A stretch of 64,000 nt of DNA from an uncultured Campylobacterales bacterium (GCA_947494995.1 CANLWY010000003.1:62001-126000), one strand, 5' to 3'; numbered from the stretch's first letter, positions 51,526 through 60,944 are shown. The notes: generated by a model not told the origin, from the letters alone. Numbers and translations: made by a program.

Positions 51526-52023
51526 TGGGTCTACAAAATTTCTAGAAGCTAACTCTTTATCTATTGTATAAAGTCCATATCCATTATCTCCCACAAGTTT
51601 AATATGATCAATAATTTCACCTACTGTTGCTTCTTCTTCAACTTGTTCAGTTACATACCATTGCAGTAAGTTATATGTTGCATGATCTTTCTCTTTCATT
51701 GCTATGTCAGATAGATTGTTTAAATTTTTTGTCATAAATTGTTCATGAGCTAATGATTTTCTAAATACATCTAGAAGTGATTTATATTCAACTTTTACAC
51801 TTTTGATATCTGGAAGTGTAATTTCTGCTCCTTGATCTTCAAGATATTTAAACATTTTCATTCCATGCGCTACTTCTTCTTGATACTGAATTAAAAACCA
51901 AGATGCTGCACCATTAAAACCCTCTTTAGAACAGTATGCACTCATACCAAGATAAATATATGCTGAGTGAAACTCTTTATTTAATTGTACTATTAACTCT
52001 TTTTGTAAATTTTTGCTAATCAT
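51514..52023 (-). CDS. ftn: Ferritin
   Basis: A 169-residue iron-storage protein that oxidises Fe(II) at a di-iron centre and stores it in a 24-mer. Helix signatures with ligands: QLNKEFHSAYIYLGMSAYCS (Glu), FLIQYQEEVAHGMKMFKYLE (ExxH), and LLQWYVTEQVEEEATVGEII (Glu/Gln). No haem-binding Met typical of bacterioferritin was identified. Full length. It reduces free iron and so complements the peroxide-defence genes in this window. Confidence 0.95.
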   Translation of the reverse strand: MISKNLQKELIVQLNKEFHSAYIYLGMSAYCSKEGFNGAASWFLIQYQEEVAHGMKMFKYLEDQGAEITLPDIKSVKVEYKSLLDVFRKSLAHEQFMTKNLNNLSDIAMKEKDHATYNLLQWYVTEQVEEEATVGEIIDHIKLVGDNGYGLYTIDKELASRNFVDPTQE

Positions 52024-52160
52024 AATATTCCTTTTTAATTATAGAAAATATTATAACACTTTAATATAGAACAAATCTTTAAAATTTGTTATTTTTTAAG
52101 TTATTATTAACTTTTACACATATATAATAGAATTAATAACTTAATAATAAAGGATAAAAA

Positions 52161-52244
52161 ATGAACGAATTAATTTCAACTGTATTATCTGCTGCTAGCA
52201 ATATTTTAGAGTTTACTGCTTGGTTTGGTTGGGGCGGATTTTAA
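52161..52244 (+). CDS. Candidate 27-residue hydrophobic peptide gene
   Basis: ATG 52161 opens 27 codons: MNELISTVLSAASNILEFTA then WFGWGGF. It has its own TATAAT box (52123-52128), AAAGGA 7 nt before the ATG, and a hairpin right after the stop. It lies alone on the plus strand between two minus-strand genes (ferritin and receptor). The peptide has an amphipathic-helix-like start and an aromatic, Gly-rich end; it might sit in the membrane or be a signal peptide-like product. I recognise no family. An sRNA that happens to have an ORF is an alternative. Confidence 0.55.
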   Translation: MNELISTVLSAASNILEFTAWFGWGGF

Positions 52245-52251
52245 TAATTAA

Positions 52252-52275
52252 AGATGAGGGATAATCCCCTTATCT
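52252..52275. terminator. Hairpin after the small peptide gene
   Basis: AGATGAGGG / CCCTTATCT (one G-U pair) with a 6-nt loop, 7 nt after the peptide stop and 4 nt from the stop of the convergent receptor gene, so it may serve both strands. Confidence 0.6.
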
Positions 52276-52279
52276 CTAT

Positions 52280-54286
52280 TTAGAACTTATATTCTAAAGT
52301 AAATAAAAACTCTCTGCCTTTTGTAAAGGCTCCTTTTTGAAAACTTGTTAAAGTTGAACCTGCTGGGATTCTATTATCCCTATCTAATAAGTTTGTTACA
52401 TTGAAGTTTAAAGATAGATTTTTCTTAATTTTATAGTTAATATTTGCATTAAGAGTTATATTATGATTAGTCTCTTCACCTATTCTTTCATTTGAATTGT
52501 TAATTGGTGCTTTCATTTTACCTATATAGTTTGCATATATTGAATATCTTGTAGTATCATTTTTATAAGACATTCCTATTTTAGATAAAACTTTAGGAGA
52601 AAAATCTGGGGAATAGTTTTTAGAACTATTTTTTACTTTATGTTTTGTATTTTGTAAAGTTATACTTGAAAATATATCTAAATTATGGTTTGGTTTATAG
52701 GTTAAGGCAAACTCTAAACCTCTTGTGATCTTATCTCCTACATAAGTAGTAGGTAGGTTTGTTCCACTTTGGGTAAATAAACTTATATTTCTTCCCTTGT
52801 TATAAAAAATAGAAGAGTTGATTTGATAGTTTTTAGAGATGTACATATAGTTTATTTCACTACTTTTAATCTCTTCATATTTTTCAATACTAGAGTAGGT
52901 AAGTTGATTTGCTTTCCCATGTAGAAATTTTAAATGATTATTTGCATTTATATGATAAATGGCACTAAATTCTGGTAAGTAATCAGATCTTTTAGGAATT
53001 ATTCCGTAGATATGATTATCATAATGAGGATTACTTAAATCATTATCTTCTTTAAAATCGATTCCAAATTTATCTCTTTTTGTGTATCTAATTCCACTAT
53101 TAAACTCAAATTTATCAGAAAATTTATACTGAATTTTTGAGTAAAGATCTTTTGTTTTAAAAGAGTAATCTCTTTTATTAGCAATAGTATATAGTGTTGA
53201 TTCTAATGAATAATCAAAGTCTTCATATGTTGCGCCCAAAAGAAATTTTATTTTATCATTTACTGCGTAGTTAAGATGCATATCTAGTTGATGTCTTTTA
53301 TCTTCTGCATGGTTATTTACTTTAGCCAGAGGGTTACTTAAAATATTAAATTGATTAATATCATAATTTTTTTGCGAGGTAATAAAATTGATTTTGTATG
53401 ATAGTTTATCATTTAGTTCATCTTCATATGTTAAAGATATAGTTTTTTCTTCTTGTTCAACTTCATTTCCATCTCTATATGTTGGTTCTATATATGTTCC
53501 ATAATTAGTTTTAGAATAAGTTATATCTGTTGTTAAATTTTTATATCTATGTGAAAAATCAAGGGTTTTATACTCATTTTCAAGTAGTCCATCTAAAGAT
53601 TTATTTGCTTTTGAACCTCTACTTGCAAAATAGTTTGGATTAAAAGCATCACTTAAATCTCCTTTAATTCCATCTGTTTGGTAAAAGCTTGTATTTAAAG
53701 TAAAACCTCCATTTTCTTGAGCTTTACTTATTCTTGCAAATACTTTTGATTGCTTGTTATTTCCTTTTGAAAGAGATATTATGTTCCCTTCATTGAAATC
53801 ATTTGTAATAATATTTATTGAACCATACATTGAATTACTTCCATAAGTAACTGCTTGTGGACCTTTTATAATCTCTATTCTATCTATTGCTTTAATAGGA
53901 GTTGCAAAGAAATTTCTATTTGAAGTTCCTCCTCTAGGAACTCTTAAAGGAGAGATAGAGTTGTTATTTATCATTAGTTTAAAAGAAGAGCCTAAACTTC
54001 CCCTTGAACCTATTTGAAAGTGTTCAGTATCGTCAATAATGAATAAACCAGGAATATTTTTAAGAAGTTCATCAAGTGTAGTATAGTTATATTTTTCAAT
54101 ATCTTTTCTAGTTAAAACAGTAATATTTGCAGGAATCTCTTCTACTCTTTGGTAGCTTTTTGTTGCTGAGTAGATTTTTATATCCATTAACTCTTCAAGA
54201 GATAAGGTATCTAAATCATGTTGATCTGTATGTTGTGCAAATAGTAAATTAACTGATGTTAAAAGAATTAAGATACTATGTTTCAT
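52280..54286 (-). CDS. TonB-dependent receptor in a signalling operon
   Basis: A 668-residue outer-membrane receptor with signal peptide (MKHSILILLTSVNLLFAQ), plug domain (ANITVLTRKDIEKYNYTTLD, ELLKNIPGLFIIDDTEHFQI, IDRIEIIKGPQAVTYGSNSM) and a barrel ending FTLEYKF. The plug IKGP..YGS..M.G.INI signature is canonical. A Val/Ser TonB box is not obvious. Substrate unknown. It is the last gene of an operon starting with a REC-GGDEF-EAL protein and overlaps the kinase gene by 4 nt, an unusual place for a receptor. Confidence 0.92.
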   Translation of the reverse strand: MKHSILILLTSVNLLFAQHTDQHDLDTLSLEELMDIKIYSATKSYQRVEEIPANITVLTRKDIEKYNYTTLDELLKNIPGLFIIDDTEHFQIGSRGSLGSSFKLMINNNSISPLRVPRGGTSNRNFFATPIKAIDRIEIIKGPQAVTYGSNSMYGSINIITNDFNEGNIISLSKGNNKQSKVFARISKAQENGGFTLNTSFYQTDGIKGDLSDAFNPNYFASRGSKANKSLDGLLENEYKTLDFSHRYKNLTTDITYSKTNYGTYIEPTYRDGNEVEQEEKTISLTYEDELNDKLSYKINFITSQKNYDINQFNILSNPLAKVNNHAEDKRHQLDMHLNYAVNDKIKFLLGATYEDFDYSLESTLYTIANKRDYSFKTKDLYSKIQYKFSDKFEFNSGIRYTKRDKFGIDFKEDNDLSNPHYDNHIYGIIPKRSDYLPEFSAIYHINANNHLKFLHGKANQLTYSSIEKYEEIKSSEINYMYISKNYQINSSIFYNKGRNISLFTQSGTNLPTTYVGDKITRGLEFALTYKPNHNLDIFSSITLQNTKHKVKNSSKNYSPDFSPKVLSKIGMSYKNDTTRYSIYANYIGKMKAPINNSNERIGEETNHNITLNANINYKIKKNLSLNFNVTNLLDRDNRIPAGSTLTSFQKGAFTKGREFLFTLEYKF

Positions 54287-55839
54287 GTTTTCTCCTTAAA
54301 TGAACTTTCTTTTGGTATAACTATAATAAATTTTGTTCCTAAATTTTTTTCTGATTGCATATCTAATGTTCCTTTTAGTTTTTGATGAACTAAGTTATAA
54401 ACTATGTTTAGTCCTAGTCCAGTTCCTCCCGTATTTCTTTTTGTAGTTACAAAAGGTTCATATATTTTATCTATAATATCTTCTTTTATTCCATTTCCAT
54501 TATCTTCATATTCAAGAATTAAGTTGTTATCTTCTTCTTTTATGATTACAATAATTTGTGCTTCTTTTTTTATATCTTCAAATCCATGAATAATTGAATT
54601 TTGAATAAGATTATTGAAAATTTGAGCAATAACACCTGGAGAGTTTTTTATTTTAATATTCTCCCCTTCAATTATTACCTTAACTGGAAGAAGTTTAAGT
54701 TTATTATGATTTGTTAAAAATATCTCTTGAATATAGTTTTTTATATCAAAGACTCTTATATCATTTGTAACTTGGTCTACAGAAATTTGTTTAAAACTCT
54801 TTATTAATCCAGAGGCATAGTTTAAACTTTTTAATAATAGTTTTGAAGTATCGTTTAAAACTGATAATCTTTTTTCCATTGTAGATTTTGTAAGTGTTTC
54901 ATTTTCATAATCACTTATTAAACTCTCTGTTTCTTTTATTATAATCGAACTTCCTGTAATTGCATTTCCAAGCGGAGTATTTACTTCATGTGCAATACCA
55001 CTTACAAGGTTTCCTAATGCTGACATTTTTTCAGATTCAATAAGTTTTTGTTGGGTTTGTTTTAAATCATATAAACTTTTTTCTAACTCTTGAGTTCTTA
55101 TTTCAACTTGTTTTTCAAGGTTATTAGTAAGATTCTCCGTATCTTTTAAAAGCATGTTAAAGGCTTTATATAAAGAGCCTATTTCATTTTTTGAATTATA
55201 ATTTACCCTTGTAGCATAATTTTGAGAAGAAGCAATATCTTCTGCTGTTGAGGCAAGAGAAAGTATAGGACTTAATAGATAGTTACTTAAAAAAATTGAT
55301 ATAATATAAATTACTAATAATAAAGCTAAGGTAAAAAAGATAACTTCATTAAAAACTTTCATCAATAATTCTGTAATAATTTGTGTGGATTTTTCCATAT
55401 AAAGTATGCCATAAATTTCGTCTTGATGTTTTAGGGGAATACTAAACTTTAGTGTTCCATATTTTAAGAACTCGTTTGTTTCTGACTCTAAAGAGATTTT
55501 ATTTAAATTAACTTCAATAGGTTTTCTAATAAGAGAAGGGTTATATTGAGCAAATATCTCTTTTTCATTGTTAAAAACGACAACTCTTAATACATTCTTA
55601 TCATTTTCAAGTTTTTGTAAACTTTCTTTAACACCATCATAATCATCAAAAACTAATGCAGAAACAGTAAAGTCTGCAAATAAGTTTGCTTGAATAATAG
55701 AGTTTTGAATAAAATTGTTTTTTTCAAGTTTTACATTTGCAATGAAATTAAAATATGTAACACCAATTACAATTGTTGAACTAATTGTAATTAGAATTAT
55801 TACAAGTTTTGTTTTTATAGAGAGGCTTAAATTTTTCAT
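54283..55839 (-). CDS. HAMP-containing sensor histidine kinase
   Basis: A 518-residue membrane kinase. Helices at ~10-32 and ~165-187 enclose a ~130-residue periplasmic domain (CHASE8-like by pattern). A HAMP domain (SNYLLSPILSLASTAEDIAS, YNSKNEIGSLYKAFNML), a coiled coil, H-box GNLVSGIAHEVNTPLGNAIT, N-box IFNNLIQNSIIHGFE, G1 YEDNGNGIKEDIIDKIYEPF and G2 GGTGLGLNIVYNLVHQ follow. The H-box (AHEVNTP) differs from the AHQWRQP kinases elsewhere in the window. No DNA-binding regulator is in this operon; the REC domain of the EAL protein is the likely phosphate acceptor. Confidence 0.92.
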   Translation of the reverse strand: MKNLSLSIKTKLVIILITISSTIVIGVTYFNFIANVKLEKNNFIQNSIIQANLFADFTVSALVFDDYDGVKESLQKLENDKNVLRVVVFNNEKEIFAQYNPSLIRKPIEVNLNKISLESETNEFLKYGTLKFSIPLKHQDEIYGILYMEKSTQIITELLMKVFNEVIFFTLALLLVIYIISIFLSNYLLSPILSLASTAEDIASSQNYATRVNYNSKNEIGSLYKAFNMLLKDTENLTNNLEKQVEIRTQELEKSLYDLKQTQQKLIESEKMSALGNLVSGIAHEVNTPLGNAITGSSIIIKETESLISDYENETLTKSTMEKRLSVLNDTSKLLLKSLNYASGLIKSFKQISVDQVTNDIRVFDIKNYIQEIFLTNHNKLKLLPVKVIIEGENIKIKNSPGVIAQIFNNLIQNSIIHGFEDIKKEAQIIVIIKEEDNNLILEYEDNGNGIKEDIIDKIYEPFVTTKRNTGGTGLGLNIVYNLVHQKLKGTLDMQSEKNLGTKFIIVIPKESSFKEKT

Positions 55840-55840
55840 A

Positions 55841-56356
55841 CTATTTAGCCTCTTTTACAATTTTTGAAAGTTTTAAAATTTTATAACTTGCTTTTAATTT
55901 GGCATTTTCCAAACTCTCTTGATTTATTACAAATTTAATTTTTCTATTTTGATAATATAAACCAAGGTGCATGCCGTTGTAAACATCATCAGGAAAATCT
56001 GTAATTATAAGTACAGGTTTTCCTTTTATTTTTTTAAATATTTTATCAACATTAGAAGATGATTCTTTTGTAAAATAGAGTAGATTTATTCTACTTAATC
56101 TTTTATCTTGATGGTTTTTAATATTAAAGACTTCAATAGGAAGCTTTTGTATCTTTTTATCTTTTAAAACAATTTTCATTTTATCTTTTAATTGTTCATT
56201 TTGATAAATTCCAATAACAAATTTATCTTCAAGCTTTGGCCATTGTATGAATTGAGTGATTCTTTCAATAATAGTGATTTTAATATTACTAGTTCCAAAA
56301 GCAGTAGTTACTAATAGAAATATTAAGATAAATATTTTTTTTATAAAACTATTCAT
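55841..56356 (-). CDS. YfiR-like periplasmic protein
   Basis: A 171-residue exported protein with a signal peptide (MNSFIKKIFILIFLLVTTAF) and a YfiR/HmsC (DUF4154) pattern: ITQFIQWPKLEDKFVIGIYQ, LLYFTKESSSNVDKIFKKIK, GKPVLIITDFP and the ending RKIKFVINQESLENAKLKAS. In Pseudomonas, YfiR is the periplasmic brake on the diguanylate cyclase YfiN. Start ATG 56356 is used in place of the TTG at 56362. It overlaps the EAL gene by 8 nt and lies 1 nt from the kinase gene. Here it may modulate the kinase sensor domain. Confidence 0.85.
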   Translation of the reverse strand: MNSFIKKIFILIFLLVTTAFGTSNIKITIIERITQFIQWPKLEDKFVIGIYQNEQLKDKMKIVLKDKKIQKLPIEVFNIKNHQDKRLSRINLLYFTKESSSNVDKIFKKIKGKPVLIITDFPDDVYNGMHLGLYYQNRKIKFVINQESLENAKLKASYKILKLSKIVKEAK

Positions 56357-58064
56357 TATCAATTAGGTCTTTCTTTGGTTCCCCAAAATAGTAGCCTTGG
56401 GCATAATCTACACCTAAGTGTTTAACTTCATTAAAAACTTCTTTTGAATGGACAAATTCAGCAATTGTTTTTACTTGTATATTTTTTGTATATGATAAAA
56501 TAGATTCTGTAATATATCTTGAGTTTTTATTTGTAATAATGTCTTTTATGAAGCTTCCATCAATTTTAACACTATCAACTTTCAATGATTTAAGTTGAGA
56601 AAAGTTTGAATATTCTACTCCAAAATCATCAATACTTAATTGGAATCCTACTTCTCTAAGTTTATTTAGGTTTTTTATAGCTTGAATATTTGTGCTAATA
56701 CTTTTTTCTTCAAGTATCTCAAGAGAGACTCTTTTTGGTTCGATTTTATAAGTATTGCAATAGTTTAGTAAAGTTTTTTCTAAATCTTTTTCCATTAAAT
56801 CATGATCTGTTAAGTTTACAGAAAAATCAAGATTATTATTCATAAATTTTTTACAAGCTTGTTCAAATACTATTTTAGTGATCTTAGTAAGTAAACCAGC
56901 ATTTCTAGCTGCACCTAAGAAGTGAAATGGAGAATATATAGTATCTTCATAAACAAGTCTTACAAGGGATTCATATTTTACTATTTTTTCTGTTTCTATT
57001 TCAATTATTGGTTGAAAGTATGCAATTACATTATTTGAATCAATGGCTTTTGTTAATCTTTTTGACCAAAGAAGATTATTGTTTATGATTTTAATTGCGT
57101 TTAATTCTTCTGAATAGAGTTCAATTTTGTTATCCTGTTTTTGTCTAGATGCATATACCGCAATTTCTGACTTTTGTAGTAGATTATTGTTTGGATAGTT
57201 TGCAATTCCAATACTAACATTTATTAAAAGAGTTAACTCATCAATCCCAAAAGGATACGTAGATAATTTATTTTTTATTTTTAACGCAGTATCTAATAAA
57301 AATTGGTCAGATTTATTTTCAAAAAGTAAAACAAAATTATCTGATTCAACTCTATAAATTAAGTTAGTCCCAAGGTCAGAAGTTTTTAAAATAGTTGCTA
57401 TATCTTTTAAAATTACATCTCCTACAGGATATCCATAGGCATTATTAATAGTACTAAAAGAATCAATATCAATTAAAATTAATCCTAGCTCTTCAAATTT
57501 CTTTAAATCTTGATATAGTTTTTCTCTTGAAAAAAGGTTTGTAACAGGATCAGTTATTAAAGTCTGGTAAAGTTCATTTTTTTTACGCTCTAATTCACTT
57601 AACTGTTTATATTGGCAAAGAGCTGTTCTTGTTGTTGTATAAAGTTTTGTAGTTGTAAGCTCTGTTTTTTCTTTATAGTCATTAATATCATATTTATTGA
57701 TAATTTCTTCTTCAGGAGCATATCCAGGTTGACCAGTTCTTATGATTATTCTAATTAGATTATTGTTCAAATGGTTTCTTATAAAATCAACAATATTTAA
57801 TCCCGCATCATTTGATTCCATAACTATATCTAAAATTACAAATGAAAAGTTTGAGTTATTTGATAAAATCTCTTTTGCTTCTTTTTCACTAAAAGCAGAA
57901 ACAAGTTTTAATTTTTTATTATCAAATTCAAAATCGTGTAGGGCAAGTTTTGTTACAGCATGAACTTCATAATCATCATCAACAATTAAAACAGACCAAA
58001 ATGAGTCATTTTTATTGTTTTCTATATTACTTTCTTCTGCAAAAATTAAATTACTGTCTTTCAT
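56349..58064 (-). CDS. REC-GGDEF-EAL protein, probable c-di-GMP phosphodiesterase
   Basis: A 571-residue cytosolic protein. N-terminal REC domain (VLIVDDDYEVHAVTKLALHD, FVILDIVMESNDAGLNIVDF; then IIIRTGQPGYAPEEEIINKY). The GGDEF domain is degenerate at the active site (RVESDNFVLLF instead of GGDEF), so it probably lacks synthase activity. The EAL domain keeps YESLVRL, SVNLTDHDL, LEILEE, SIDDFG, DSVKIDGSFI, TIAEFVHS and AQGYYFGEP, the set needed for c-di-GMP hydrolysis. It heads the operon with YfiR, kinase and receptor genes, giving a receptor-to-c-di-GMP pathway. Confidence 0.92.
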   Translation of the reverse strand: MKDSNLIFAEESNIENNKNDSFWSVLIVDDDYEVHAVTKLALHDFEFDNKKLKLVSAFSEKEAKEILSNNSNFSFVILDIVMESNDAGLNIVDFIRNHLNNNLIRIIIRTGQPGYAPEEEIINKYDINDYKEKTELTTTKLYTTTRTALCQYKQLSELERKKNELYQTLITDPVTNLFSREKLYQDLKKFEELGLILIDIDSFSTINNAYGYPVGDVILKDIATILKTSDLGTNLIYRVESDNFVLLFENKSDQFLLDTALKIKNKLSTYPFGIDELTLLINVSIGIANYPNNNLLQKSEIAVYASRQKQDNKIELYSEELNAIKIINNNLLWSKRLTKAIDSNNVIAYFQPIIEIETEKIVKYESLVRLVYEDTIYSPFHFLGAARNAGLLTKITKIVFEQACKKFMNNNLDFSVNLTDHDLMEKDLEKTLLNYCNTYKIEPKRVSLEILEEKSISTNIQAIKNLNKLREVGFQLSIDDFGVEYSNFSQLKSLKVDSVKIDGSFIKDIITNKNSRYITESILSYTKNIQVKTIAEFVHSKEVFNEVKHLGVDYAQGYYFGEPKKDLIDNE

Positions 58065-58285
58065 TAAAAAGAATCCAAAATAGTTTTTTTATAAACGATA
58101 ATATTATTTTCACTCTAAGGAATATTAAAACATCGCCTATTCAAGTATTAATTATAGCAGTGAATTATTATTTTTATATTAATTTTTATTAAATGTTTAA
58201 AATTTATTTTAAATAACTATTTAAAAGTAAAATAACTATTTTTTAGGTAAAATCACGAAAAAATTAAGTAATAGGAAAATTAATT

Positions 58286-59203
58286 ATGATTTATACATGT
58301 GGACATACAACTCCTGATTCAGATTCAATCTGTTCAGCTATTTCATTGGCTTACCTTTTAAATAAAATTGGACGTGAAGCAACACCTGCAAGACAAGGTG
58401 ATGTTAACCCTGAAACACAATTTATTTTAGATAGATTTGGATTTGAAGCTCCAGAGCTTAAAACAGAATTTGCTGGTGAAGAGATTTATATTACTGACTA
58501 TTCAGATAAAGGTCAAGCCCCTGCTGATATTGAAGAAGCAACAATTGTTGGTATAGTAGATCACCACAAATTAGGAGATTTAACTACTTCAACTCCATTA
58601 GAGTGTTGGATTAGACCTGTTGGATGTACTAATACAATTGTAAAAGAGATGTATGATTATCATGGTGTAGAAATCCCTGCAAATATTGCAGGAATTATGC
58701 TATGCGCTATTTTATCAGATACTGTTATTTTCAAATCTCCAACTTGTACAAAGATTGATACAAAAATTGTAAGAGAGTTAGCAAAAATAGCTGGAATTGA
58801 AGATTTTAAAGCTCTTGGAATGGAGATGTTTAAAGTAAAATCTGCTGTTGAAGGTGTTCCAGTAAGAGAGTTAATTTTAAGAGATTATAAGCCTTTTGAT
58901 ATGCATGGTTCAGCTGTTGGTATTGGTCAACTTGAAGTAATTGATGTATCAATTTTTGATAATATTAAAGAAGAGTTAAAAGTTGATTTAGAGGCTTTAA
59001 GAGTAGAGAATGGTTTACATACTGCTTGTTTACTATTAACTGATATTATGAAAGAAGGTTCTGAGGTATTAGTAGCTTCAGAAGATACTTCAATCTTTGA
59101 AAAAGCATTTGATACAAAACTAGAAGAAGGTTCTGTTTGGTTAAATAAATGTTTATCAAGAAAGAAACAAGTAATTCCTTTCTTAGAACCTGCATTTGCA
59201 TAA
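58286..59203 (+). CDS. ppaC: Manganese-dependent inorganic pyrophosphatase
   Basis: A 305-residue family II pyrophosphatase that hydrolyses PPi and drives biosynthesis. Metal motifs of the DHH family: IYTCGHTTPDSDSICSAISL (HxxxDxDS), YITDYSD, VGIVDHHKLGD (DHH), and a C-terminal DHHA2-like domain with ENGLHTACLLLTDIM and WLNKCLSRKKQVIPFLEPAF (SRKKQ motif binding PPi). Full length. Monocistronic, with a strong terminator after it. Confidence 0.96.
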   Translation: MIYTCGHTTPDSDSICSAISLAYLLNKIGREATPARQGDVNPETQFILDRFGFEAPELKTEFAGEEIYITDYSDKGQAPADIEEATIVGIVDHHKLGDLTTSTPLECWIRPVGCTNTIVKEMYDYHGVEIPANIAGIMLCAILSDTVIFKSPTCTKIDTKIVRELAKIAGIEDFKALGMEMFKVKSAVEGVPVRELILRDYKPFDMHGSAVGIGQLEVIDVSIFDNIKEELKVDLEALRVENGLHTACLLLTDIMKEGSEVLVASEDTSIFEKAFDTKLEEGSVWLNKCLSRKKQVIPFLEPAFA

Positions 59204-59207
59204 ATAA

Positions 59208-59234
59208 AAAGCAACCATAAAGGTTGCTTTTTTT
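59208..59234 (+). terminator. Rho-independent terminator of ppaC
   Basis: AAAGCAACC-ATAAA-GGTTGCTTT followed by a T-run (total seven T): a classic intrinsic terminator 5 nt after the stop codon. Confidence 0.92.
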
Positions 59235-59296
59235 CTTTCTTAAATCTTTTTCTTGACTGTAAATCTAAATAATAGAAATAAAAATTAGGATACTAA

Positions 59297-60388
59297 ATGG
59301 CAGAATTATTAAAAAATGTTTTTACTAAAGAGTATATAACTGATTTATCAAAAAATATAAAAAAAGAGTATTTAGAGTTTGATATAGAAAAGTTTATAAA
59401 CTATATTTTTAATGATAAGTGGGAAAATTTAGAATTAAAAGAGAGAATGAGATTGATAAGTTTTGCTTTTAATGAGTTTTTGCATATGGAATATGAAAAA
59501 CAAGTAGATATTCTTATAAAAGTTAAAAAAGAACTCTCTTATAATGATTCAATGGGACTTCAATCTATGATTTTTCAAGATTTTGTAGAAGTATTTGGAC
59601 TTGATGATTTTGATAATTCAATTAAAGCTTTGGAAGAGTTTACTATAAATTCAAGTTCAGAGTTTGCAATAAGACAGTTTATTTTAAAATATGAAGATAA
59701 AACAATACTTCAGATGAAAAAATGGGCAAAAAGTAAGAATTTGCATATTCGAAGACTTGCAAGTGAAGGGTCTCGTCCAAGACTTCCTTGGGCAATTGCA
59801 CTTCCTAAATATAAAAAAGATCCAAGTAAAGTATTAGAAATAATTGAACTTTTAAAAAATGATGAAAGTGAATATGTAAGAAAATCTGTGGCAAATAATC
59901 TAAATGATATTTCTAAAGATAATCCTCATATATTAATAGAGTTTATAAAAAAGAATATTGGGAAAACAAAAGAGCTTGACTGGATATGTAAACATGCTTC
60001 AAGAACATTATTAAAAGCAGGTGAAAAAACTGTTTTAGAACTTTTTGGCTATAAAGCAGACAAATCTTTTTCTATAGAGAGTTTTATTTGTAGTAAAGAG
60101 GTAAAAGAAGGAGAGAACTTAAATTTCTTTTTTGATTTAAAAACTTCAAAAAAGAGTCTAGGAAGTATTAGATTAGAGTATGCAATAGATTTTCAAAAAG
60201 CAAATGGAACTCTATCGAGAAAAGTTTTTATGATAAGTCAAAACCAGATAAAAACAAATAGTAAAAGTTTTAAAAAATATCAAAGTTTTAAAGCTATAAC
60301 TACAAGAAAATATCATAAAGGTTTACATAAAATTGCTATAATTGTAAATGGCGAGGAAAAAATAATAGAAGAGTTTAATTTAATATGA
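59297..60388 (+). CDS. DNA alkylation repair protein, AlkC-like
   Basis: A 363-residue HEAT-repeat-like DNA glycosylase. The N-terminal ~260 residues hold repeats with HIRRLASEGSRPRLPWAIAL, the AlkC/AlkD signature, and EYVRKSVANNLNDISKDNPH and DWICKHASRTLLKAG. A C-terminal Ig-like beta domain (residues ~265-363; FICSKEVKEGENLNFFFDLK) is characteristic of AlkC rather than AlkD. It excises N3-alkylpurines such as 3-methyladenine and 3-methylcytosine. It overlaps ybaK by 4 nt. Confidence 0.9.
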   Translation: MAELLKNVFTKEYITDLSKNIKKEYLEFDIEKFINYIFNDKWENLELKERMRLISFAFNEFLHMEYEKQVDILIKVKKELSYNDSMGLQSMIFQDFVEVFGLDDFDNSIKALEEFTINSSSEFAIRQFILKYEDKTILQMKKWAKSKNLHIRRLASEGSRPRLPWAIALPKYKKDPSKVLEIIELLKNDESEYVRKSVANNLNDISKDNPHILIEFIKKNIGKTKELDWICKHASRTLLKAGEKTVLELFGYKADKSFSIESFICSKEVKEGENLNFFFDLKTSKKSLGSIRLEYAIDFQKANGTLSRKVFMISQNQIKTNSKSFKKYQSFKAITTRKYHKGLHKIAIIVNGEEKIIEEFNLI

Positions 60389-60852
60389 CACCAGCAATAA
60401 ATTTACTGAAAAAAAATAGATGTGATTTTAAAATTCATAAATATGATCATGATCCAGCTTGCACTAATTATGGTGAAGAAGCTGCTTTAAAGTTAAATTT
60501 TGATCAAAATAGAGTTTTTAAAACACTTTTAGTGGAGTTAAATCCAAAAGAATTAGCAGTGGGAATTATACCTGTAAACTGTTCAATGTCTTTAAAAAAT
60601 ATTGCCTTGGCATTAAAAGTCAAGAGTGCAAAAATGGCAGATAAACAAGAAGCACAGAAGGTTACAGGTTATTTACTTGGAGGGATATCTCCCTTAGGTC
60701 AAAAAAAAAGATTAAGAACAGTTATAAATAAATCAGCTTTTAATTATGATACTATTTTTGTAAGTGGAGGTAAGCGTGGCCTTGATATTGAAGTAAAACC
60801 ACAAGATCTAGAAAAGCTTTTAAATACAATATCTTTTGAAATTATTGCTTAA
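60385..60852 (+). CDS. ybaK: Cys-tRNA(Pro)/Cys-tRNA(Cys) deacylase YbaK
   Basis: A 155-residue editing enzyme that hydrolyses Cys-tRNA(Pro) formed by prolyl-tRNA synthetase. YbaK marks: LLKKNRCDFKIHKYDHD, NRVFKTLLVELNPKELAVGI (with the functional Lys of VFKTL), KSAKMADKQEAQKVTGYLLG, GGISPLGQKKRLRTVINKSA and the ISxGKRGLDIEV tail (VSGGKRGLDIEVKPQDL). Full length. Coupled to the AlkC-like gene by a 4-nt overlap. Confidence 0.93.
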   Translation: MTPAINLLKKNRCDFKIHKYDHDPACTNYGEEAALKLNFDQNRVFKTLLVELNPKELAVGIIPVNCSMSLKNIALALKVKSAKMADKQEAQKVTGYLLGGISPLGQKKRLRTVINKSAFNYDTIFVSGGKRGLDIEVKPQDLEKLLNTISFEIIA

Positions 60853-60944
60853 ATTAATCAAAATATGTAAATATTAATTTAACGAACTCTTAATATTTAA
60901 AGAGTAGTATTAGTTATTCAAAAATAATAACTAAAGGAGATCTT

